Origin: an uncultured Mailhella sp.
Lineage (GTDB): Bacteria; Desulfobacterota; Desulfovibrionia; Desulfovibrionales; Desulfovibrionaceae
DNA length: 13,181 bases
Direction of reading: 5' to 3'
Assembly: GCA_905192935.1 (NCBI GenBank)
Contig: CAJJMX010000027.1
Coordinates: forward strand, 1-13,181
Positions 6,781 to 13,171 of this stretch are shown in pieces; the stretch's first letter is position 1, and the number at the start of each line of letters is the position of its first letter. The notes under the pieces were generated by a model, which ran no database searches, had not been told where the DNA came from, and saw only the letters and a list, made by a program, of their open reading frames with translations. A program made the position numbers and the translations under genes.

Positions 6781-8166
6781 ATGCAGCAGCCACGACTCGT
6801 CATTTCCGGACTCTCCGGCGGAAGCGGCAAGACGCTCGTTTCTCTCGGCCTCTCCCGACTTTTCCAACGGCGCGGGCTTGCCGTTCAGGCCTGCAAAAAA
6901 GGACCGGACTACATCGACTACGCCTGGCTTGCTCTGGCATCCAGGCGTCCCGCTGCCTGTCTCGACCCCTATTTTCTGGACGACGAGCGCCTGCTTCGAC
7001 AGTTCTGCCGCGTCTGTGCCAGACGTCCGGCAGACCTTGCCGTCATAGAGGGCAACCGCGGACTTTTCGACGGCCGCGACGTGGAAGGCACCTGTTCCAC
7101 GGCCCATGTGGCGCGCCTTCTCAAGGCGCCCGTGGTGCTTACCATGAACTGCGCCAAGATGACCCGCACGGCGGCCGCCATTGTGGCCGGCATGGCGAAT
7201 TTTGAACCCGGACTGCATCTTGCCGGAGTCATGCTGAACAACGTGGCCGGAGAGCGACACGGAACCATGCTCCGCCGCGCCATCGAAAGCTATACCGACA
7301 TCCCGGTGCTCGGCATACTTCCGAGACTCGGGAAAAATCCTCTGCCGGAACGGCACATGGGGCTTTCGCTGAACGCCGCCGATGCCGAGGCCGACGCCGT
7401 GCTCGACATTCTGGCCGACATGCTGGAACAGAATACCGATGCCGGAAATCTTCTTTCTCTTGCCCGCTCCGCGCCTTCGCTTCCCGATCTGCCGGAAGAG
7501 CCTCCGTCCCTCCCTGACGCATCCGCATCAAAGCCGCGCATCGGATACGTGCAGGACAGAGCCCTGTGGTTCTACTACGAAGAGAACCTTGAGGCGCTGC
7601 GCGACGCCGGAGCCGAACTTGTGCGCCTCGACCTCTTCGACAAGACGCCGTGGCCGCAGCTCGACGGACTCTATATCGGAGGCGGCTACCCGGAACTTTT
7701 TGCCGACGAGATCAGCCGCTCTCCCCACCTTGCCGAAATCAGGGCCATGTCCCTGGCAAACCGCCCGGTATACGCCGAATGCGGCGGATTCATGCTGCTG
7801 TGCGACGCGCTCATTCTCGATGACGGCACACGTCCCATGGCCGGACTCTTCCCCCCGCGTCCCCGCTTTTTCCGTCGTCCTCAGGGACTCGGCTACGTGA
7901 CCGCCCGCGTGGTGACGGACAATCCCTTTCACCCCAGAGGAAGCGTGTGGAGAGGACACGAATTCCACTACTCCCGCTGTGAATGGCCGACAGGACCGAA
8001 ACCCTCCTGCTGCCTCACCCTCTCGCCGGGAACCGGCATGTACGAGGAAAACGGCATCCGCTTCGACGGTCTCCTCTCCCATCGGACCTTCGCCTGCTGG
8101 ACGCATATCTTCGCCCCGGCCGTGCCCCACTGGGCCAGAAACTTCGTTGAGGCATGCAGACGATAG
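6781..8166 (+). CDS. dsrN: DsrN, siroheme amide synthase of the cobyrinate a,c-diamide synthase (CbiA/CobB) family
   Basis: A glutamine-dependent, ATP-using amidotransferase of 461 aa. The N-terminal dethiobiotin-synthetase-like domain has the P-loop GLSGGSGKT (residues 10-18) and KKGPDYIDYAWL (39-50), the family's substrate-side signature. The C-terminal class I glutaminase domain has LYIGGGYPELFADE (297-310), the nucleophile Cys334 in YAECGGFM, GHEFHYS (392-398) and THIF (441-444), where His442 probably completes the catalytic pair. Cobyrinate amidation is the textbook role. Next to dsrAB the better reading is amidation of siroheme: Desulfovibrio sulfite reductases carry siroamide, and the homologous DsrN of Allochromatium vinosum has been linked to it. 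No other cobalamin genes are nearby. The ATG is the only plausible start, yet it is preceded by a pyrimidine tract with no Shine-Dalgarno. An inverted repeat/terminator follows at 8176-8226. Confidence 0.88.
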   Translation: MQQPRLVISGLSGGSGKTLVSLGLSRLFQRRGLAVQACKKGPDYIDYAWLALASRRPAACLDPYFLDDERLLRQFCRVCARRPADLAVIEGNRGLFDGRDVEGTCSTAHVARLLKAPVVLTMNCAKMTRTAAAIVAGMANFEPGLHLAGVMLNNVAGERHGTMLRRAIESYTDIPVLGILPRLGKNPLPERHMGLSLNAADAEADAVLDILADMLEQNTDAGNLLSLARSAPSLPDLPEEPPSLPDASASKPRIGYVQDRALWFYYEENLEALRDAGAELVRLDLFDKTPWPQLDGLYIGGGYPELFADEISRSPHLAEIRAMSLANRPVYAECGGFMLLCDALILDDGTRPMAGLFPPRPRFFRRPQGLGYVTARVVTDNPFHPRGSVWRGHEFHYSRCEWPTGPKPSCCLTLSPGTGMYEENGIRFDGLLSHRTFACWTHIFAPAVPHWARNFVEACRR

Positions 8167-8175
8167 AGCTGCTGG

Positions 8176-8226
8176 GCGGGGGAAGGAGGAAACCCTTTTG
8201 AAAAAGGGCTTTTCTCCTTCCCCCGC
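8176..8226. terminator. Long composite hairpin after dsrN, probably a bidirectional terminator
   Basis: A perfect 13-bp outer stem (GCGGGGGAAGGAG at 8176-8188 with its complement at 8214-8226) encloses a second 7-bp stem, CCCTTTT (8193-8199) with AAAAGGG (8202-8208). A TTTT run follows the inner stem on the plus strand, and AAAGGG-flanking runs give TTT on the other. It begins 10 bases after the dsrN stop. A further small stem, CTGAAAA/TTTTCAG, lies at 8242-8257. The make-up resembles dispersed intergenic elements I recall from Desulfovibrionaceae genomes; that is unverified. Confidence 0.65.
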
Positions 8227-8436
8227 GCCCCCATCCTCTTTCTGAAAACTTTTTCAGGGCCACGGCCAGGTATACCGCCAGAACTTACGCTGCAAGAAGC
8301 GTTGTCGGGCCATTCTATCGGGGATTGTCGGACAGGCAACGCCGACGGTCCTTGAGAAAACGAAGCAGGTCGGGGCCACAGCGACACGGACGGCTTTCCG
8401 TTTCGGTCGCTTTCTCTTCCAATCCATGCCGAAAGT
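8227..8436. other. Gene-free convergent intergenic stretch
   Basis: Between the two terminators of the converging dsrN and ABC-transporter units I see no gene with a ribosome binding site or recognisable product. Short open frames here are arginine-rich and look like chance. The small hairpin at 8242-8257 is the only clear structure. Confidence 0.55.
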
Positions 8437-8482
8437 ATAAAAAAGCGTCCGGGCGGGAAATTCCGTCCGGACGCTTTTCAAC
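8437..8482 (-). terminator. Strong terminator of the ABC-transporter operon (bidirectional)
   Basis: A 12-bp perfect stem (AAAAGCGTCCGG at 8441-8452 with its complement at 8467-8478) is extended by about five more pairs including G-U. On the minus strand it is followed by a T-rich run ending in TTTTTTAT. It lies 42 bases after the stop of the last permease gene. The TTTT on the plus side makes it usable in that direction too. Confidence 0.88.
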
Positions 8483-8523
8483 GATGGATGGGAAGCGAAG
8501 TTGCGCGCTGTGAAGAGCGTCGT

Positions 8524-9468
8524 CTAGCCCCGTCTGCCGGAGGTGCTCAGGCGGCGGAATCCCCGCCGCTCCATCCTGCGGCCGAGCCATGCCCAGAAGC
8601 AGGAAACGCCCAGATACATGGCGGCCGTCACGATCCAAAGTTCAAAGGTCATGCGGGAAACAGCCATCACTTCAAGACTCTGGAAGGTAAGCTCGGGCAG
8701 AGAGATGGCCGAGGCCAGCGCCGTTTCCTTGAACACGGAAATGCACTGTCCCGTAAGCGGCGGAGCCATGATACGGAACGCCTGCGGAGCGATGATCCAG
8801 CGCAGCTGCTGCAAGCTGTTCATGCCGAGGGACGCCGAGGCCTCCCACTGCGTCTTGTCCACGGCCTCCAGCGCGCCTCGCACGATCTCCGCCACATAGG
8901 CCCCGGAATAGAGTCCCAGGGTAAGCACGGCCGCAGCCATGCGGTCCATCTGCCCGGCAGGAGCAAACAGCGCGGAACACAGCGACTGCGCCCACGAAGG
9001 CAGTGCGGAAACGGCGTCCTCAAGCTGAAGGAACGATTCGGTAAAAAAGGATCCCGCGAAGAAGTACACGAGAAAAAGCAGCACCAGCGGCGGCGTGTTG
9101 CGCAGAGCCGTGATGTAAAGGGCGGCAGGCCATGCCGCAAGTCCCCGCTGATTTGCGGAGAGAGCTCCCACAAGGCCGCCGGAGACAAGCGCGACGAGAA
9201 GAGACCAGAACCCCAGGCGCAGCGTGCCGAAAAGTCCCAGAAGAAGCATGCCCGCCCGCCAGGTGCCGGACTCGTCTCGCGAAACGATGTAGGGCAGAAG
9301 AGCCCCCCAGTCCCAGTCGTGCCTCGTCACGCTCATGGAGCGCCAGCAGAAAGCCGCAACAAGAAGCACGGCCAGAATCGCGGGCACGGCATCCCAGGAG
9401 TTCAGCTCACGCCAGGAGCGCTCCCCGACATGACCGGGGATCCGGTTCAGTTGAGCCTGCTCTGCCAT
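8524..9468 (-). CDS. Polar amino-acid ABC transporter permease (HisM/GlnP family), second permease
   Basis: A 314-aa inner-membrane protein of the His/Glu/Gln/Arg permease family. A hydrophobic segment at about 28-41 is followed by a hydrophilic stretch, then the transporter core: TM segments near 72-103, RNTPPLVLLFLVYF (123-136), about 178-192, and others to about 295. The cytoplasmic EAA loop, which contacts the ATPase, runs from EIVRGALEAVDKTQWEASAS (194-213) to LRWIIAPQA (222-230). The start overlaps the binding-protein stop by 22 nt and has no evident Shine-Dalgarno, so translation is probably coupled. The gene is last in its operon, just before a strong terminator. The region from about 137-176 (periplasmic loop) is longer than in the partner permease. 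The substrate cannot be told from sequence alone. Confidence 0.88.
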   Translation of the reverse strand: MAEQAQLNRIPGHVGERSWRELNSWDAVPAILAVLLVAAFCWRSMSVTRHDWDWGALLPYIVSRDESGTWRAGMLLLGLFGTLRLGFWSLLVALVSGGLVGALSANQRGLAAWPAALYITALRNTPPLVLLFLVYFFAGSFFTESFLQLEDAVSALPSWAQSLCSALFAPAGQMDRMAAAVLTLGLYSGAYVAEIVRGALEAVDKTQWEASASLGMNSLQQLRWIIAPQAFRIMAPPLTGQCISVFKETALASAISLPELTFQSLEVMAVSRMTFELWIVTAAMYLGVSCFWAWLGRRMERRGFRRLSTSGRRG

Positions 9469-10256
9469 GCGTCGGACTTGAACCAGTAGTTGCGGCGATC
9501 CTGAAGCCAGCCTTCCTCTTCCACGAGGCGGATCCAGCCGTCGAACACGTTGAGCGTGTCGAAGTCTCCCTTGGGCACCGCAAAGGCCACGGGCTGCATG
9601 GCAAGGCCCGTTTCAAACTTCTGCACAAGCGTGTCGCCGTGCTTGAGCGTTTCCATGGCAGGCAGAGGCGCGCTGGACACGAAGGCATGGGCGCGGCCCG
9701 AGAGCACTTCCTCCACGGCAGGAGCCTCGTCGTTGAACATGCGCAGCGACGCCTTCGGGAAAAGTTTTGCCGCCGCGGCCGCAGCCGTGGTGCCGGTGCG
9801 CACGGCGATGATCACGTCCTCCCTGTTCAGATCCTCAAGCTTGTTGATGGACGCCGACTTTTCCCGATTCAGGGTCAGGTCCACATACGCGTGATCGTAG
9901 GGAATGGAAAAGTTCACGGACAAAAGGCGCTGAGGCGTAATGCTCATGCTGCCGATGATGACGTCGAACTTTCCGGAAAGAAGCGCAGGAATGATGCCGT
10001 CCCAGCTCGTGGGCACAAGCTGCAACTTGACGCCGAGATCCGAGGCCAGACGTTCCGCCACGTCGATTTCAAAGCCGATGTACTTGCCGTCCTTGTCCTG
10101 CATGGCCCAGGGCACAAAGGAGGAAAATCCCACGCGCAGCGTACCGCGCTGCACCACCTTGTCGATGACGCTGTCGCGCGACGCCGCGTGTCCGGAAAAA
10201 GGCAGGCAGCATGCCAGGGTCAGCGCCAGAAGAAACACGGTGAAAAGTCGTTTCAT
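9447..10256 (-). CDS. Periplasmic amino-acid binding protein (SBP family 3) of an ABC transporter
   Basis: A 269-aa precursor. The n-region MKRLF, a hydrophobic core and SGHA before residue 25 form a Sec signal peptide, with likely cleavage after Ala24. The mature part is family 3: RGTLRVGFSSFVPWAMQDKD (37-56), GFEIDVAERLASDLG (61-75), SGKFDVIIGSMSITPQR (94-110) and NFSIPYDHAYVD (115-126), followed by the hinge-proximal VRTGTTAA (152-159). It captures a polar amino acid or related compound and delivers it to the two permeases encoded on either side. The ATG at 10256 overlaps the upstream permease stop as ATGA and has AGGAG (10262-10266) 5 nt upstream. An upstream in-frame ATG at 10340 is rejected because it would hide the signal peptide. 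Conserved residues appear intact. Confidence 0.92.
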   Translation of the reverse strand: MKRLFTVFLLALTLACCLPFSGHAASRDSVIDKVVQRGTLRVGFSSFVPWAMQDKDGKYIGFEIDVAERLASDLGVKLQLVPTSWDGIIPALLSGKFDVIIGSMSITPQRLLSVNFSIPYDHAYVDLTLNREKSASINKLEDLNREDVIIAVRTGTTAAAAAAKLFPKASLRMFNDEAPAVEEVLSGRAHAFVSSAPLPAMETLKHGDTLVQKFETGLAMQPVAFAVPKGDFDTLNVFDGWIRLVEEEGWLQDRRNYWFKSDAWQSRLN

Positions 10257-11053
10257 GATTGCTCCTTTCGTTCCATGAGCCGGGCAGGAATACTGACCAG
10301 CGACGTGAGAACGAGATAGACGGCCGCAGCGAGCAGCCACAGTTCAAAACTCAGAAAGGTATCGGTGATCACCACGCGCGTGCGCATGGTCAGATCGGCC
10401 ACGGCAATGGCGCTCACGAGCGAGGTATCCTTGATGAGGGACACCATCTGTCCGGCAAGCGCAGGAAGGGACTGACGCACGGCCTGCGGGATCACGACGA
10501 GCCTTGCCGCCATGCCCACGGGCATGCCCAGACTCATCGCCGCCTCCCACTGCCCGCGGGGAACGCCCATGAGGCCCGCGCGGAATATTTCCGCGATATA
10601 GGCCCCTTCGAACAATCCGAGTGCAAGTACCGCCGCCGTGAACGGCCCCACGCCGAGCACTGGCGCAGCCACGAAGTACACCATGAAAAGCTGCATGAGC
10701 AGAGGCGTATTGCGCAAAAGCCCGAGCATGAGCGAAGAAAGAAGCCGGCACACGGGCGAGACCGAAAGACGCATGGCCGCAAGAGCCGCCCCCCAGACGA
10801 GGGAAAGGGCAAGCGATGCCAGCGTGAGCTGAAACGTCACGCCGAGAGCCTCGAGGAGAACGCCGGGATGAAAGGCGCCCTCATCCCACACGCCTATGTA
10901 GCGCCATACCCGATACCACTGCCAGCGGTACTGCTCCGAAGCCGTGTCCACGAACCACCAGACGAGACCGAGCATGAGAACCAGCAGGACAAGCGGTCTC
11001 CACAAGGCTCGCAGACGCTGCTTTCGGGCATAAGCGACACAGGAATCGGGCAT
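10253..11053 (-). CDS. Polar amino-acid ABC transporter permease (HisQ/GlnP family), first permease
   Basis: A 266-aa inner-membrane permease from the chosen start. A TM segment at about residues 19-36 is followed by a periplasmic stretch rich in Trp and Tyr, and then the core with LLRNTPLLMQLFMVYF (112-127), FTAAVLALGLFEGAYIAEIF and the EAA loop GVPRGQWEAAMSLGM...VIPQA (163-191). It is paralogous to the other permease of the cluster, and the two probably form a heterodimer. ATG at 11053 is preferred because GGGAG (11062-11066) lies 8 nt upstream. A GTG three codons earlier (11062) is the alternative start. The gene follows the lipoprotein stop by 14 nt and ends in an ATGA overlap with the binding protein. 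No ATPase gene accompanies it. Confidence 0.88.
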   Translation of the reverse strand: MPDSCVAYARKQRLRALWRPLVLLVLMLGLVWWFVDTASEQYRWQWYRVWRYIGVWDEGAFHPGVLLEALGVTFQLTLASLALSLVWGAALAAMRLSVSPVCRLLSSLMLGLLRNTPLLMQLFMVYFVAAPVLGVGPFTAAVLALGLFEGAYIAEIFRAGLMGVPRGQWEAAMSLGMPVGMAARLVVIPQAVRQSLPALAGQMVSLIKDTSLVSAIAVADLTMRTRVVITDTFLSFELWLLAAAVYLVLTSLVSIPARLMERKEQS

Positions 11054-11061
11054 GCGTTCCA

Positions 11062-11066
11062 CTCCC
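11062..11066 (-). promoter_or_regulatory. Ribosome binding site deciding the first permease start
   Basis: On the minus strand GGGAG is followed 8 nt later by ATG (11053). The competing GTG at 11060-11062 shares its first base with this element and has no Shine-Dalgarno of its own at a normal distance. Confidence 0.5.
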
Positions 11067-11067
11067 G

Positions 11068-11781
11068 TCAGCGACTCAGGGAGGTCTGCCTGAGCGAGGA
11101 GCCCTCCTCCAGTTTTCTGTGCACGGTACGGCTGTCCGCCGCCTCCGTCATGGTGGACTGTCCCTGCAGAAATTCCATCACGTTGGTTTCTACCAATTCG
11201 CCGCCGGAGGCGTCGTTGCGCACGGTCACGCGGTTGTACACATGATCCAGGACCATGAGGACATACGGCTTGAGCACGGGCGTCTTCAGATCGATGACAA
11301 CAAGGTAGTACTCCCGGAAACGCTGCGGCGTGTCGGTATATCCGGTACGGCAGTTCACCAGCCAGTCGTCCACGCCGTCGTTGTTCCAGTCGGTCACGGC
11401 CACAAGTTCCAGGGTCACGCGATTCATGCCCTGCTCGATGGTGGCCTTGTTGTCCTCAATTCTGACCTTTGCATCGGGGGTGAGCATGGCCCGGAACGTA
11501 GGAGCCACGGCCAGACGGGAACCGGGGAAACGGAAGGCCGGAGAAAGCCTGTCCACCAGAATCTTTCCCGCATCGGAAGGCCGGGAGGGGAACATGGGAG
11601 AATACCAGTCCCCGTTGGCGTCCACCATGTTCTTTTTCAGCATGACCGGACGCATGGCCCGGGACATGGCCACAAACTGCCCGCCGTCCAGGGCCTCGAC
11701 CATGCGGCAGTTCTGCGGAGCACATCCCGCAAAAAGAGAAAGACCGGCCGCAAGGGCCAGACAGGCACAACGCTTGTTCAT
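11068..11781 (-). CDS. Putative lipoprotein with a DxNxDGxxD calcium-binding-type loop
   Basis: I do not recognise a named family for this 237-aa protein. The N-terminus (MNKRCACLALAAGLSLFAGC) is a lipoprotein signal with lipobox FAGC, placing acylated Cys20 at the mature end, so it should be membrane-anchored and face the periplasm. Residues 131-139 read DWNNDGVDD, an EF-hand-like or FG-GAP-type calcium loop, followed by WLVNCRTG and a segment rich in beta strands (REYYLVVIDLKTPVLKPYVL). That pattern is common in surface or periplasmic lipoproteins that bind calcium. A GGGAG element lies 5 nt before the ATG. It is the first gene of the unit with the ABC transporter (14 nt gap), so it may assist uptake or only share transcription. 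The C-terminus is polar and looks disordered. Confidence 0.75.
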   Translation of the reverse strand: MNKRCACLALAAGLSLFAGCAPQNCRMVEALDGGQFVAMSRAMRPVMLKKNMVDANGDWYSPMFPSRPSDAGKILVDRLSPAFRFPGSRLAVAPTFRAMLTPDAKVRIEDNKATIEQGMNRVTLELVAVTDWNNDGVDDWLVNCRTGYTDTPQRFREYYLVVIDLKTPVLKPYVLMVLDHVYNRVTVRNDASGGELVETNVMEFLQGQSTMTEAADSRTVHRKLEEGSSLRQTSLSR

Positions 11782-11968
11782 GATACTCCCTTCCTCATCA
11801 CGGACAGGACGCCTCAGCGCCCTTCTTCATATCAGATTATGGTTACCGGGCGTCGAAAAACGGCGCTCTTCAAAAAACGACACCGATCCAGGCGTCTCGG
11901 ACATGGGAAGAAACAGCTTTCGGGCGGGGAAGACGCACGGAAGAAAATCTGCCCGCCCCTTCCCTGCG

Positions 11969-12640
11969 TCAGTCCTGCGAGACGCGGCCGGACACGTCCT
12001 TCACGCCCTTTTTCGGACACAGCGAAGAAAGCTCGCATACCTCGCAGGCGGGGCTGCGCGCTGTGCACACGTCGCGGCCGAACCAGACCAGACGATGATT
12101 CACATCTCCCCACTCCTCGCGGGGAAATATTTTGATGAGATCCTGCTCTATCTTCACAGGTTCGGTATTCTTCGTGAGGCCGAGCCGGAAGGAAAGCCGC
12201 CTGACGTGCGTATCCACGGCAAGCCCCTGATTGATGCCGAAGCCGCCCCACAATACCACGTTGGCGGTCTTTCTGGCCACGCCGGGCAGCGTGACGAGCT
12301 CTTCCATGGTATGAGGCACTTCACCGCCGAAAACTTCGGTCACCCTCTTCGCCGCGCCGAGCAGATTCCTCGCCTTGCTGTGATAAAAGCCCGTGGGACG
12401 TATCACTTCCTCAAGCTCCTCCTGCGAGGCCGAGGCCAGCGACGCCGGATCGGGCCAGCGGCGGAAAAGTTCGGGCGTTATGGTGTTCACGCGGGCGTCG
12501 GTACACTGGGCGGCCAGCACCGTGGCCACGAGCAGTTCCCACGGATTCCTGTGCACGAGCATGGTCTCCGGCACGGGATAGCGCTTCTTCAGAAGATCCA
12601 GTATGGCCATGGCACGGCCTGTCTTTTCCGTCCTTCTCAT
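11969..12640 (-). CDS. nth: Endonuclease III (DNA glycosylase/AP lyase)
   Basis: A base-excision repair enzyme that removes oxidised pyrimidines and cuts the abasic site. At 223 aa it is close to E. coli Nth (211 aa). The helix-hairpin-helix LPGVARKTANVVL (118-130) contains catalytic Lys124; catalytic Asp143 follows in VDTHVRRL. The C-terminal cluster motif C192-x6-C199-x2-C202-x5-C208 exactly matches the [4Fe-4S] spacing of Nth. The ATG at 12640 is chosen because GGAG lies 8 nt upstream and because the open frame further upstream, to 12742, has no family similarity. The gene stands alone; the lipoprotein gene starts 187 bases further on the same strand. Confidence 0.96.
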   Translation of the reverse strand: MRRTEKTGRAMAILDLLKKRYPVPETMLVHRNPWELLVATVLAAQCTDARVNTITPELFRRWPDPASLASASQEELEEVIRPTGFYHSKARNLLGAAKRVTEVFGGEVPHTMEELVTLPGVARKTANVVLWGGFGINQGLAVDTHVRRLSFRLGLTKNTEPVKIEQDLIKIFPREEWGDVNHRLVWFGRDVCTARSPACEVCELSSLCPKKGVKDVSGRVSQD

Positions 12641-12868
12641 TCCTTTTTCTCCAGAATACGCGTTTGCCCGGAAGCTGAAAACGCTCGTTGTCCGGACGTT
12701 CACAGAATGCGTCCGCACAGGAAAAACCGCGCAAGGCCGCATGACGCCCGTGCGCTGAAATCATCCTATTTTCAACAGAGCAAGGCAACAGTTATTTTGT
12801 GCCCGGCCATCGTGCCGTCCCTGCCTGTTCCGCATGCCCGGCAACTTTCGTTCCTCCGGCTACAATAC

Positions 12869-12880
12869 TTTGATATCAAA
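12869..12880. promoter_or_regulatory. 12-bp perfect palindrome, candidate operator
   Basis: TTTGATATCAAA is fully self-complementary and sits two bases after TACAAT (12861-12866), a 5-of-6 match to a -10 box on the plus strand. An operator at the transcription start would be a natural repressor position. The -35 side is poor and the cognate regulator is unknown. Confidence 0.35.
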
Positions 12881-12888
12881 TTAGTTAG

Positions 12889-12924
12889 AAAAAAACAAGA
12901 GACGAGGCAGACGCCTCCCCTCTT
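12889..12924 (-). terminator. Orphan minus-strand intrinsic terminator
   Basis: Read on the minus strand, AAGAG-GG-GAGGC pairs with GCCTC-GT-CTCTT around a GTCT loop and is followed by G and seven T residues. This is a good Rho-independent terminator, but no minus-strand gene precedes it within the window (12925-13181). Confidence 0.6.
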
Positions 12925-13018
12925 CCGACGACCGGTTCGTCTCCTCCCGTTCCGTTGCCTCTTTGGGAGAAGACATACTTGTCAAACCGTCCATCCTGCC
13001 GTTAAAAACAGAAGAAAG

Positions 13019-13044
13019 CCATGCCTCACCGCATGGGAACCCAT
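13019..13044 (+). promoter_or_regulatory. Overlapping alternative hairpins in the kinase leader
   Basis: CCATGC/GCATGG (13019-13036, 6-nt loop) and ATGGG/CCCAT (13033-13044, 2-nt loop) share bases 13033-13036 and cannot form together. They end 6 bases before the Shine-Dalgarno GGAG (13051-13054). Alternative folding could tune translation. It matches no riboswitch class that I know. Confidence 0.25.
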
Positions 13045-13060
13045 CCTTACGGAGCCCTGC

Positions 13061-13171
13061 ATGATTCATCTTTCCGGATCTCTCGCCTTTGACCGCATCA
13101 TGACCTTTCCCGGCCACTTCGAAGAATGGGTGCTGTGCTTACGGATGGTGGTTACAGCGATAATGTCATGA
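13061..13171 (+). pseudogene. N-terminal fragment of a PfkB-family (sugar/nucleoside) kinase, interrupted
   Basis: The first 22 codons, MIHLSGSLAFDRIMTFPGHF plus EE, match the start of PfkB/ribokinase-family kinases annotated as carbohydrate or adenosine kinases in Desulfovibrionales. GGAG (13051-13054) lies 6 nt before the ATG. After codon 22 the frame reads WVLCLRMVVTAIMS and stops at 13171, quite unlike the expected continuation. In another frame the same tail reads LTDGGYSDNVMIGA, faintly like the second-aspartate region of DDE transposases. The gene is either interrupted by a mobile element or rearrangement, or the sequence end is chimeric. A full kinase is normally about 300 aa. Confidence 0.5.

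Larger units (their letters stand above)
12641..13060. other. 420-base gene-free region between nth and the kinase fragment
   Basis: No convincing gene on either strand; the 78-codon minus-strand frame at 12881-13117 has no recognisable product and runs through a hairpin. It contains a 12-bp palindrome (12869-12880), an orphan minus-strand terminator (12889-12924), overlapping hairpins (13019-13044) and a possible plus-strand promoter, TTGTCA about 17 nt before TTAAAA, at roughly 12979-13008. Confidence 0.6.

Noticed and set aside
8254..8313. 19-codon Arg/Trp-rich minus-strand micro-ORF ending in YTWPWP
   Set aside because: No Shine-Dalgarno, no related sequence known to me, and it lies between two terminators of converging units; most likely chance.
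11922..11958. GGGCGGG/CCCGCCC inverted repeat after nth as a terminator
   Set aside because: The loop would be 23 nt and no T-run follows on the minus strand, so the evidence is too weak.
12641..12742. Extended N-terminus for endonuclease III from an ATG at 12742
   Set aside because: The extra 34 residues have no similarity to Nth, and the ATG at 12640 has a proper ribosome site and gives the family's usual length.
11330..13171. 613-codon open frame on the plus strand
   Set aside because: It crosses the antisense of the lipoprotein and nth, intergenic hairpins and the kinase start. Only its last 36 codons coincide with a real start, the kinase fragment at 13061.
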